A stretch of DNA of 64,000 nt from Suttonella indologenes. GTDB taxonomy: Bacteria; Pseudomonadota; Gammaproteobacteria; Cardiobacteriales; Cardiobacteriaceae. The position numbers were made by a program, and so were the translations under genes. The stretch lies in contig NZ_UHIA01000004.1 in NCBI RefSeq assembly GCF_900460215.1, positions 628,001 to 692,000 of the forward strand, read 5' to 3'. The notes below the pieces were generated by a model. The model was not told the origin of the DNA, searched no databases, and worked only from the letters and a program-made list of their open reading frames with translations. Positions 34,529 to 41,595 of the stretch are shown one piece after another (the first letter of the stretch is position 1; every line of letters begins with the position of its first letter).

Positions 34529-35656
34529 ATGCTCAAAGCTTATAAATACAGGATTTACCCAAACAGCGAACAAGCCTTGCTAATCGAAAAGCATTTTGGC
34601 TGTAGCCGTTTTGTGTTCAATTGGGCGTTAGCATTGCAAAATAGATATTACAAAATCTTTGGCAAGTCATTATCCCGTACTCAAATACAAAACCAATTAG
34701 TCAAGAAAAAGAAAACAAGCAAATTTGCATGGCTAAACGAAGTTAATAGCCAATCGCTACTTAATGCCTTGCTAAATGTGCATACCGCCTTTAGCAATTT
34801 CTTCAAAGGTCGTGCCAAGTTTCCACGCTTCAAATCTAAAAAAATTCCACAGCGTAGCTACCAATGTCCCCAACATTGCAGCGTAAACTTTGAACAAGGC
34901 ATTATCAATCTACCCAAAATCAAAGGCATTAAAACCGTATTTAGCCGTGAATTTGAGGGCAGGGTTAAGACAGTAACGATTAGCAAAACCGCCACAGGCA
35001 AATACCATGCAAGCATTTTAGTTGAAAACAATGAAGTTGTACCAACACCTACCACAATAGAGCCTAGCCTAACTGTTGGTATTGACTTAGGTATCAGCCA
35101 CTTACTTAACTTATCAGACGGCAGCAAGTTTGATAATCCAAAACATTTAGCCCATGCCAGTAAGCGACTGGCAGTACAACAAAAAATCTTTGCTCGCAAA
35201 CAAAAACAAAGTAAAAACCATCAAAAACAAAAATTAGCCGTTGCTCGTATTCATGAAAAAGTACGCAACGGGCGCTTAGACTTACACCACAAAATCACGC
35301 ATAGCCTTATCTGTGAAAACCAAGCTACCAGTTATGCACTTGAAGATTTAGCGGTGAAAAACATGGTAAAAAACCGTAAACTTGCCAAAGTTATTCATGA
35401 TGTCGGTTGGGGGCAATTTGTTACCCTGCTTACCTACAAAGCAAATTGGTATGGTAAAAACATTCTAAAAGTCAATCGGTTCTTTGCCAGTAGTAAAATT
35501 TGTTCGCATTGTCATCACAAGCTAGATAATTTGCCATTATCTGTGAGAAATTGGACGTGTCCTAGCTGTCAAACACGCCATGACCGTGATGCCAATGCAG
35601 CAAGCAATATACGAAAGCAAGCCTTAGCTGATGCACTAGGACTTAGTGCTGTATAA
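34529..35656 (+). CDS. tnpB: TnpB RNA-guided nuclease of IS200/IS605-type element (solo)
   Basis: A 375-residue TnpB/OrfB protein. The N-terminal helix-turn-helix block YKYRIYPNSEQALLIEKHFG is followed by RuvC motifs: GIDLGISHLL (Asp), YALEDLAVKNM (Glu) and RDANAASNI (Asp). A CSHC...CPSC zinc finger lies before the last Asp. All three acidic residues are present, so the nuclease may be active. No tnpA transposase is nearby, so this is an IS1341-like solitary TnpB. Base composition is more AT-rich than the core genes. It lies between the RTX gene and tRNA-Arg. TnpB proteins are omega-RNA guided nucleases that help retain the transposon. Confidence 0.9.
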   Translation: MLKAYKYRIYPNSEQALLIEKHFGCSRFVFNWALALQNRYYKIFGKSLSRTQIQNQLVKKKKTSKFAWLNEVNSQSLLNALLNVHTAFSNFFKGRAKFPRFKSKKIPQRSYQCPQHCSVNFEQGIINLPKIKGIKTVFSREFEGRVKTVTISKTATGKYHASILVENNEVVPTPTTIEPSLTVGIDLGISHLLNLSDGSKFDNPKHLAHASKRLAVQQKIFARKQKQSKNHQKQKLAVARIHEKVRNGRLDLHHKITHSLICENQATSYALEDLAVKNMVKNRKLAKVIHDVGWGQFVTLLTYKANWYGKNILKVNRFFASSKICSHCHHKLDNLPLSVRNWTCPSCQTRHDRDANAASNIRKQALADALGLSAV

Positions 35657-35795
35657 AGAGTTCCCTCATGCCGATACTATTCAGCGATAGTGGCATGGCG
35701 AAAGGTAACAACTCAATCTAAGTTAGTTGTTATGGGTCGCAAGGATTCCCCCTACCATAACCGCTAGGTTTGGTGGTGGGAGTATGTCAAGTAAA
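35657..35795 (+). ncRNA. Probable omega-RNA / right end of the TnpB element
   Basis: Downstream of tnpB are three stems: CATGCC with GGCATG (35667-35697, inner ACTAT/ATAGT), TAACAACT with AGTTGTTA (35706-35732), and CTACCATAACC with GGTTTGGTGGT (about 35751-35777). This is what an omega-RNA scaffold overlapping the tnpB 3' end should look like. The guide would begin just past the transposon edge, near 35790. Exact ends cannot be set by eye. Confidence 0.55.
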
Positions 35796-35817
35796 GATGA
35801 CTGTGCAAGAAAATTGC

Positions 35818-35846
35818 TTGACAGACATCGGCAAGTTCTGCATAAT
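35818..35846 (+). promoter_or_regulatory. Promoter of tRNA-Arg
   Basis: A consensus TTGACA at 35818-35823 and CATAAT at 35841-35846 are separated by 17 bases. The tRNA begins 15 bases further. The TnpB element ends just upstream, so the insertion spared it. Confidence 0.75.
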
Positions 35847-35861
35847 GCGCGGCTTCAAAAC

Positions 35862-35938
35862 GCGCCCGTAGCTCAGCTGGATAGAGTACCTGGCTACGAA
35901 CCAGGCGGTCGGAGGTTCGAATCCTTCCGGGCGCGCCA
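35862..35938 (+). tRNA. tRNA-Arg (anticodon ACG)
   Basis: 77 nt including encoded CCA. The acceptor stem is GCGCCCG/CGGGCGC, the D-arm has AGCTCAGCTGGATAGAGT, the anticodon stem CCTGG/CCAGG encloses CTACGAA with anticodon ACG, and the T-loop is GGTTCGAATCC. ACG is expected to be deaminated to ICG and read CGU/CGC/CGA. Confidence 0.97.
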
Positions 35939-35946
35939 GATTGCCA

Positions 35947-35972
35947 AACCACTGCAATGCAGTGGTTTTTTA
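35947..35972 (+). terminator. Rho-independent terminator after tRNA-Arg
   Basis: AACCACTGCA and TGCAGTGGTT form a near-perfect palindrome ending in TTTTTT, eight bases after the tRNA. It closes a single-tRNA transcript. Confidence 0.8.
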
Positions 35973-36065
35973 TTGCCTAAGCTGAAATTTTCGCAGGAAT
36001 TTCCAACGCGATAATCGGGAAAGTGGAAATTATAGTCAATTCAGCTCAAATAAAAACATAGTTTT

Positions 36066-36158
36066 TATAGTCTCTTAACTTCAAAATGAGATTATTCTAA
36101 GCGCTTCTCCTGACAAAATGTGTATCTCTAAGTCTCATTTTGAAGTTAAGGTACTATA
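36066..36158 (+). repeat. Miniature inverted-repeat element, family A copy 1
   Basis: 93 bp from TATAGTCTC to GGTACTATA. The terminal inverted repeats are 26 bp (TTAACTTCAAAATGAGA plus TATAGT ends differing at three bases). The interior is ATTCTAAGCGCTTCTCCTG and onward. Other copies are at 38018-38110, 39780-39871 and 58382-58474. No coding capacity. The flanking 35973-36065 and 36159-36309 show no gene. Confidence 0.9.
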
Positions 36159-36309
36159 TATGTTAGCCCGCACAATAGTAAAGCTTGATATTTTTTAGGT
36201 GTGCAACTTTGTCATGAATCGACTATATATCGTCATCTGCGTAGTCAGAAAACCTACCGCAAACGTGGCTTCAAAGCTCATGACAGACGCGGACACATTC
36301 CCAACAGAG

Positions 36310-36418
36310 TATAGTCGGAGAAGTGAAAAAGTAGTACAAGGCGGCGAGCCGTAGACAGTACAAGAGCGTACGGCAAGGCGAGCCAACGCCGTAATACTTT
36401 TTCAATTCTTTGACTATA
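36310..36418 (-). repeat. Correia-like miniature element, family B copy 2
   Basis: 109 bp from TATAGTCGG to GACTATA, inverted relative to copy 1. The arms TAGTACAAGGCGGCGAGCCG and GGCGAGCCAACGCCGTA are conserved; the centre is slightly changed (ACAAGAGCGTACGG). It lies just downstream of the Slam gene end. Confidence 0.9.
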
Positions 36419-36496
36419 GATATTTCAGAGCGCCCGAAAATGCTAAAACAGCTGGGCGCGTTGCAATCATACTTGAATCTGCCTAATGTTATCTGG

Positions 36497-37918
36497 CTAA
36501 AAATCCTTGCTAATTTCAATAAATATATTCTGCTCAGCAGCTTGATCATAAGCAAAATGATTGCTGCGCTGCCGTTTCCATTGATAAGTTAGGCGCGGGG
36601 TAAAGTTTTGCCAATGCCAATCGCGTTTCCACAGACTGAGATTTAATCCGTAACGCTCATCTTGACGCTTAATTTGAATAAAGTCTTTTTCTGCATAGTC
36701 TTTTTTTAAAGCATGTATTTGTATCATGCTTGAAATACCTTGCTGCCATTCTTTCCCCCAGCCTAAACGTAGTCCATAATAGTCATAAGCATTACTTCTA
36801 TCTTTAGCGGCCTCCTTACCTAAGTCTATACCAAAGGTAAAGTATTGTTTTATATCTGGACGATAGAATAAGGTATTTCCTAAGCGCTGGCTAATGCCAT
36901 CTAAATGTTTACGCGTAAAAAAACGGTTATCGGCAATTTCATAATTAGCGAACCATTTCCAATGCTCGTTAATCTGCCAATTTCCTTGTAGGCGCAAACC
37001 ATTACCATAGGAATAGCTGTCGCTGCCATAAAATCTCCGCTCATGAAAAGGGAGTATACCCCATTCATTTTTGCTGTTTTTCCACATTAGACCTATGCTG
37101 CTACGTAGTAATAAATCATCGTATTCATGTTTTTGCCAAAAAGTTTTACCATTTGCGGAAGCAGAAACGGCTAAATACCAATGCCCATCTAGTGCCCAGA
37201 GTTTATCTGCCGATAAGCCATAAGCTAATCCATAAGCTTTTTCAGGCGGTGCGAATTTCCAAGCGCCGACTTGCTGTTTCACAGGACTACCATTGATATT
37301 ACGCTCCATCAAACCATGTGCATGAAAGTTGAATTGCCACTCTAGTTGCTTAGCAATGCCTGCTTGCAGGTTTTTTATTGTTTGCCGTATTTCTGGCGGT
37401 AATTCTTCATTATTTAATTGTGTAAATTGCTCATTAGCAGCAGCTAATCTCTTGTCTGCTAAAAGAGATAAAGCCAGTTGAAAGCGAAGGGGGGAAGAAT
37501 TAGGATAAGAGGTTAAAATTTCTTCGTATAATTGAACCGCTTCTTTAGGATTTTCTTGTAAAAAAAATAGCATTGCCTGTCCATACTTATAAAGCATTTC
37601 GTCTTTTTTCGGAAGCTGTGCATATAATGGCAGGAGCAATATCAAAGCAGACTCATCTTGTAAAGTGATAGCGGAATTTAATGCTTGAGTAAGCAATACA
37701 GGTTGGGCAAGCAATTCTTGAGAAGTCATATTTTGTTCTTGTATTACAGTTGATTGTTTCTCTTCTGTCTCTTGCAATAATTCAAGCGTATTTTTTGAGA
37801 GATGAAAAGTTGGCCGTTCATCTGGGGAAAGAGGTTCAACAGATTGCGAATATATGGAAGTAGATAAAAAAACTGTAGTAAGCATCAGTGCTTGAGAAAA
37901 AATTCTTAGAAAAAACAT
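36497..37918 (-). CDS. Slam-type surface lipoprotein assembly modulator
   Basis: A 473-residue outer-membrane protein with signal peptide (MFFLRIFSQALMLTTVFLST). An N-terminal periplasmic TPR domain follows (about residues 60-200; YGQAMLFFLQENPKEAVQLYEEIL, then SPLRFQLALSLLADKRLAAANEQF). A C-terminal DUF560-type beta-barrel has alternating aromatic strands and the closing pattern FTPRLTYQWKRQRSNHFAYD...IFIEISKDF. Architecture and size fit Slam, which moves TbpB-like lipoproteins to the cell surface in Neisseria and relatives. The ATG at 37918 has AAGAGG at good spacing, against a longer upstream frame. The gene upstream in the same direction encodes a plausible client. Base composition is lower in GC than the core. 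Confidence 0.85.
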   Translation of the reverse strand: MFFLRIFSQALMLTTVFLSTSIYSQSVEPLSPDERPTFHLSKNTLELLQETEEKQSTVIQEQNMTSQELLAQPVLLTQALNSAITLQDESALILLLPLYAQLPKKDEMLYKYGQAMLFFLQENPKEAVQLYEEILTSYPNSSPLRFQLALSLLADKRLAAANEQFTQLNNEELPPEIRQTIKNLQAGIAKQLEWQFNFHAHGLMERNINGSPVKQQVGAWKFAPPEKAYGLAYGLSADKLWALDGHWYLAVSASANGKTFWQKHEYDDLLLRSSIGLMWKNSKNEWGILPFHERRFYGSDSYSYGNGLRLQGNWQINEHWKWFANYEIADNRFFTRKHLDGISQRLGNTLFYRPDIKQYFTFGIDLGKEAAKDRSNAYDYYGLRLGWGKEWQQGISSMIQIHALKKDYAEKDFIQIKRQDERYGLNLSLWKRDWHWQNFTPRLTYQWKRQRSNHFAYDQAAEQNIFIEISKDF

Positions 37919-38017
37919 AAAACCTCTTGGCGGTAAATATAGACACAGATTTGTGAGATAATTCAATTTATTGATTTTGATAAAGAATAAATTAATTTAT
38001 CATGTATAATTTAAAAA

Positions 38018-38110
38018 TATAGTACCTTAACTTCAAAATGAGACTTAGAGATACACATTTTGTCAGGAGAAGCGCTTAGAATAATCTCATTTTGAAGTTA
38101 AGAGACTATA
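38018..38110 (-). repeat. Miniature inverted-repeat element, family A copy 2
   Basis: 93 bp, inverted relative to copy 1, between the lipoprotein terminator and the Slam start. Both ends overlap a 15-bp direct repeat TATAATTTAAAAATA (38005-38019 and 38109-38123), longer than a TA duplication. Any transcript into the Slam gene starts beyond or within it. Confidence 0.9.
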
Positions 38111-38123
38111 TAATTTAAAAATA

Positions 38124-38159
38124 CCAAACAAAAAGAAAGCGGATTTATCCACTTTCTTT
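38124..38159 (-). terminator. Rho-independent terminator after the surface lipoprotein gene
   Basis: Read on the minus strand, AAAGAAAGTGGA pairs with TCCGCTTTCTTT (one G-U) around a four-base loop, and TTTTTGTTTGG follows. It lies 20 bases after the lipoprotein stop, so the Slam gene probably needs read-through or its own promoter. Confidence 0.75.
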
Positions 38160-38177
38160 AATGATAAAAGCTGCTTG

Positions 38178-39482
38178 TTACTCTTCTATGTGTCCTCTTG
38201 TGCCACCGAATGAGCCCATAAAGTTAAGGCCGTCTTTTACATATTTATGTTTACCATGATAAACACCGCCAATTTCTGATGCTTGCGGACCATAGAATCT
38301 ACCTTCTACGCTTTCGATGTCACCGCCGAAGATTTCTCTGTCAATGCCAGTAAAGCTAGAGCCTTCAATTTTAGCTTTAATTGAACGTGCTAAATGTTCA
38401 GTTCCAATTCCTACAAAAATCGATTTATTAGCAAAATCTACAAGTGCTGCGAAGTTTCCTGATCGTTCATAGCCCTCGCCCTCTTCAGCAGCTGAATTAT
38501 ATACTGCTTCATAATATTTACCCTCATATCTCGCTTTACCTGCTGTTGGCATATCCGAGGTAATTTCGCCAAAACTGTAAAGGTAAGGCGTTCCGTCTGA
38601 TAACTCAACTTTGCCGAAAGAAGAAAAAGATTGTGGGAAATTTTTAGTAAATTCAGCTGCTGGAACTAGAGAAATAGTCTGTCCATTAACAATAATACTT
38701 GTACGCGTATCATTTGTGAATTTATTACTTATGTATTTAAGAGGAGAAGAAGAATTTACTGAGGAAGGATCTATTGCCAATAACAGACCTTCGTATTTAG
38801 CAGTATTACCGCCAGTATTACCGCCAGTATTACCGCCAGTGTTACCGCCAGTGTTACCGCCAGTGTTACCGCCAGCATTGCCGCCAGTGTTACCGCCAGT
38901 ATTACCGCCAGTATTACCGCCAGTATTACCGCCAGTGTTACCACCAGCATTGCTGCCGGTGTTACCGCCAGCATTGCCGCCAGCATTGCCGCCAGTGTTA
39001 CCGCCAGTGTTACCACCAGTGTTACCACCAGTGTTACCACCAGTGTTACCACCAGTGTTACCACCAGTGTTACCACCAGTGTTACCGCCAGTGTTACCGC
39101 CAGTGTTACCGCCAGTATTGCCGCCAGTGTTACCACCAGTATTGCCGCCAGCATTGCCGCCAGTATTACCGCCAGTATTACCGCCAGTATTGCCACCAGT
39201 GTTACCGCCAGTATTGCCGCCAGTATTGCCGCTAGTATTGCCGCCAGTGTTACCGCCGGTGTTACCGCCAGTATTGCCGCCAGTATTGCCGCCAGTATTG
39301 CCGCCAGTATTGCCGCCAGTATTGCCGCCAGTATTGCCGCCAGTATTGCCGCCAGCATTGCTGCCGGTTTTACCGGTTGAGCCTGAAATATTTGAATCTG
39401 TTAAATTACTTTTATTATTGCTACTGCCACAAGCGGCTAAAGTTATTGATAAGACTAAAAGTAAAAGTGCTTTTGTCTGCAT
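38178..39482 (-). CDS. Surface lipoprotein with NTGG repeats, probable Slam client
   Basis: A 434-residue lipoprotein precursor with lipobox LAAC (Cys18). After a short Ser/Asn linker, residues about 42-227 are about 46 four-residue repeats, mostly NTGG with NAGG, NTSG and NTGS variants. The C-terminal 205 residues form a TbpB-like beta-barrel domain: repeated short strands, SGNFAALVDFANKSIFVGIG, and the ending VEGRFYGPQASEIGGVYHGKH...NFMGSFGG typical of Slam-dependent lipoproteins. The ligand (transferrin, haemoglobin, factor H or other) cannot be told. GGAGAC precedes the ATG. The Slam gene follows on the same strand. Confidence 0.82.
   Translation of the reverse strand: MQTKALLLLVLSITLAACGSSNNKSNLTDSNISGSTGKTGSNAGGNTGGNTGGNTGGNTGGNTGGNTGGNTGGNTGGNTGGNTSGNTGGNTGGNTGGNTGGNTGGNTGGNAGGNTGGNTGGNTGGNTGGNTGGNTGGNTGGNTGGNTGGNTGGNTGGNTGGNTGGNAGGNAGGNTGSNAGGNTGGNTGGNTGGNTGGNTGGNAGGNTGGNTGGNTGGNTGGNTGGNTAKYEGLLLAIDPSSVNSSSPLKYISNKFTNDTRTSIIVNGQTISLVPAAEFTKNFPQSFSSFGKVELSDGTPYLYSFGEITSDMPTAGKARYEGKYYEAVYNSAAEEGEGYERSGNFAALVDFANKSIFVGIGTEHLARSIKAKIEGSSFTGIDREIFGGDIESVEGRFYGPQASEIGGVYHGKHKYVKDGLNFMGSFGGTRGHIEE
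38802..39359 (-). repeat. 12-bp tandem repeats (NTGG)n
   Basis: About 46 units of 12 bp encode Asn-Thr-Gly-Gly or Asn-Ala-Gly-Gly. Synonymous changes (GTG/GTA, CCA/CCG on the plus strand) are clustered, which suggests block duplications. The 12-bp unit preserves frame on expansion. The plus strand carries a long open (PPVL)n frame that is only a shadow. Confidence 0.97.
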
Positions 39483-39754
39483 GATAATGTCTCCATAGAA
39501 TTAAAAATAAAGTTTTGAAATTGAGACCTTCTGGACTTTTGTAAAGTCAACACATTTTTACAGCTACCTTTCAAATATATCTATATTTTGATATGGTCTG
39601 AAATCTTTGCAAACTGTATCTATATCTGGCTCTTAGATATAACTTAAGTCTAGTTTCATCCAGATCCAGATAAATAATGGGATGAAGGTCTCTTCTTGCA
39701 TTATAGGCTAAAAGTACAGGGCATTTTGTCTGAAAAGTTGACATTTTTATCCCC
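39483..39754. other. Upstream region of the surface lipoprotein gene
   Basis: AT-rich non-coding DNA with several ATATC/GATAT words (for example near 39575 and 39610). Apart from the ribosome site GGAGAC next to the lipoprotein start I see no clear promoter or ORF. Confidence 0.4.
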
Positions 39755-39986
39755 TATCGCTGGAGAAGTGGAAAAGTAGTATAGTCTCTTAACTTCAAAA
39801 TGAGATTATTCTAACGCTTCTCCTGACAAAATGTGTATCCCTAAGTCTCATTTTGAAGTTAAGGTACTATACAAGGCGGCGAGCCGTAGACAGTACAAGA
39901 GCGTACGGCGTTGGCTCGCCTTGCCGTACTATCTGTACTGTCTGCGGCTCGCCGCCTTGTACTACTTTTTCACTTCTCCGACTATA
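39755..39986. repeat. Palindromic Correia-like element, family B copy 3, with nested family A copy
   Basis: Without the nested element (39780-39871), the sequence is two copies of the same family B arm facing each other. The left arm is GGAGAAGTGGAAAAGTAGTA then CAAGGCGGCGAGCCGTAGAC; the right arm is its reverse complement ending CACTTCTCCGACTATA. They meet at TACGGCGTTGGCTCGCC. The left end is worn (TATCGCTGG instead of TATAGTCGG). Confidence 0.85.
39780..39871 (+). repeat. Miniature inverted-repeat element, family A copy 3
   Basis: 92 bp, one base shorter than the others (TCTAACGC instead of TCTAAGCGC). It is inserted at the TA of GTAGTACAAGG inside the family B element, with TA duplicated. 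Confidence 0.9.
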
Positions 39987-40076
39987 TGACCTGATGCCAG
40001 CTTGTTCAATATCATTTGTCTGTAATCTTTTGAGTATGCCATAAGTTTTAGTGTAGTCTTTTTTTGGATTCTTTGA

Positions 40077-40163
40077 CTATAAATGCGCGTCGGTAAGCCA
40101 ACTCATGGGCGCTTGAACGATAGGATGTTTGATATTGAGGATTTGGGAGATACGGTTTTGTAT
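40077..40163 (-). pseudogene. N-terminal remnant of a nitronate monooxygenase (2-nitropropane dioxygenase)
   Basis: Minus-strand codons give IQNRISQILNIKHPIVQAP and continue MSWLTDAHL before a TAG created by a TATAG repeat end at 40077-40081. This resembles the FMN-binding N-terminus of nitronate monooxygenases (ILNIKYPI(V/I)QAPM-W). The start codon position reads ATA. The rest of the gene is gone. A solo family-B-like end (about 40052-40081) marks the break. Confidence 0.55.
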
Positions 40164-40270
40164 GGTCGTTTGCCTTTGTCTGATACAGTGGGCGTAGTGT
40201 AAAGTGACTGAATTTGCTAGGGAATGCCGATTTTTGGGAACTTGGTTTCTGTTTTTTCAAAGTGAGTTTT

Positions 40271-40360
40271 TATCATACTTTTAACTCCAGCTATTTTTTA
40301 GAAAAGTTTTAAGTATGATAGAAAGTTTTATGCCTTTGTGCTAAAATTTTTACCATACTT
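40271..40360 (+). promoter_or_regulatory. TATCATACTT inverted and direct repeats upstream of the ATPase gene
   Basis: TATCATACTT at 40271-40280, its exact inverse AAGTATGATA at 40311-40320, and TACCATACTT at 40351-40360. The last box lies 20 bases before the ATPase start. The 40-bp spacing of the boxes is even, suggestive of binding sites for a repressor. Confidence 0.45.
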
Positions 40361-40380
40361 TAAAAAACGAATTGAAAAAC

Positions 40381-41595
40381 ATGCAAAATCTCATTTTTCG
40401 TAAGCAATATTTGGACAAAATCACCCCCTTTATGGGCAAGCAAGTGATTAAAGTCATCACAGGGCAGCGCCGTGTCGGTAAAAGTTATTTATTGTTTCAG
40501 CTGATTGAAAAAATCAAGCAGGCAGATAATGCCGCCCATGTCATTTATATCAACAAAGAGAATTTGCAATTCAGCCATATCAAAAGCGCCCAAGATTTGG
40601 CGGATTTTATCTCGGAAAATAAAAAAACAGGTCTTAAAAATCATATTTTTATTGATGAAATTCAGGAAATTATCCATTTTGAACAGGCATTGCGTTCATT
40701 ATTATTAGACGATGAATTGGATTTGTATTGCACGGGCTCAAATGCCCAATTATTATCAAGCGATATTGCAGGTACATTAAGCGGCCGTGCGATAGAAATT
40801 CAAGTGTATGCTCTGTCTTATTTCGAGTTTTTAGAATTTATGCAATTGGAAAACAATAATAAATCCTTGGCTTTGTATTTTAAATACGGCGGATTGCCGT
40901 TTTTGAAAGAATTACCCCTACAGGATGATGTGATTTTCGAATATTTAAAAAATATTTATTCGACTATTGTCGTGCGCGATATCGTTAACCGCTACAATAT
41001 TCGTAATGGATTGTTTTTGGAGCAGTTGACACAATTTTTGGCGGATAATATCGGTAATTTGTTTTCGGCTAAAAAAATCAGCGATTTTCTCAAATCACAA
41101 AAAATCAATATGTCTAATATTCAGGTACAAAATTATGCCGAATATTTGAATAATGCTTTTTTGATTCATAAAGTAAGCCGTTATGATATTGAAAGAAAAC
41201 GCATTTTTGAAATCGGCGAAAAATATTATTTTGAAGATTTGGGGATTAGAAATGCCTTAATCGGTTATCGCATTTCTGATCGCGGCAAAATATTGGAAAA
41301 TATGGTGTTTCATCATTTAAAAATCGCAGGATTTGATATTAAAATCGGCGGTTTAAATAGCCAAGAAATTGATTTTGTGGCGGATAAAAACGGCGAACGC
41401 ATTTATGTGCAGGTGGCCTTAAGTATTGACGGCGATAAAACCGTCGAAAGAGAATTCGGCAATTTGCTCAAGATTGCCGATAATTATCCCAAATATGTGG
41501 TAACGCTTGATGAATTTGAGGGCAACAGCATCAATGGCATTAAATGTATGAGTTTTATTGAATTTATGACGGAGATTTTGAGAGAAAGCCTATGA
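40381..41595 (+). CDS. AAA ATPase with DUF4143 domain
   Basis: A 404-residue protein of the AAA_14/DUF4143 family. Walker A is GQRRVGKSYL (about residues 31-40), and Walker B is HIFIDEIQEI. CTGSNAQLLSSDIAGTLSGR is the sensor region. The C-terminal DUF4143 part has a PD-(D/E)xK-like core (LNSQEIDFVADKNGERIYVQVA). Such proteins are common in variable regions of bacterial genomes and their role is unknown; a toxin-antitoxin or defence function has been suspected. I use the ATG at 40381 instead of the TTG nine bases upstream. It overlaps the LysR remnant by four bases. Confidence 0.82.
   Translation: MQNLIFRKQYLDKITPFMGKQVIKVITGQRRVGKSYLLFQLIEKIKQADNAAHVIYINKENLQFSHIKSAQDLADFISENKKTGLKNHIFIDEIQEIIHFEQALRSLLLDDELDLYCTGSNAQLLSSDIAGTLSGRAIEIQVYALSYFEFLEFMQLENNNKSLALYFKYGGLPFLKELPLQDDVIFEYLKNIYSTIVVRDIVNRYNIRNGLFLEQLTQFLADNIGNLFSAKKISDFLKSQKINMSNIQVQNYAEYLNNAFLIHKVSRYDIERKRIFEIGEKYYFEDLGIRNALIGYRISDRGKILENMVFHHLKIAGFDIKIGGLNSQEIDFVADKNGERIYVQVALSIDGDKTVEREFGNLLKIADNYPKYVVTLDEFEGNSINGIKCMSFIEFMTEILRESL

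Noticed and set aside
38611..39498. Long plus-strand frame coding (PPVL)n opposite the lipoprotein gene
   Set aside because: It is the reverse complement of the NTGG repeats; it has no ribosome site and no domain beyond the repeat.
40048..40260. 70-codon minus-strand frame starting MKKQKPSSQK
   Set aside because: Another frame of the same stretch encodes the recognisable nitronate monooxygenase remnant, and this frame ends inside a repeat end.
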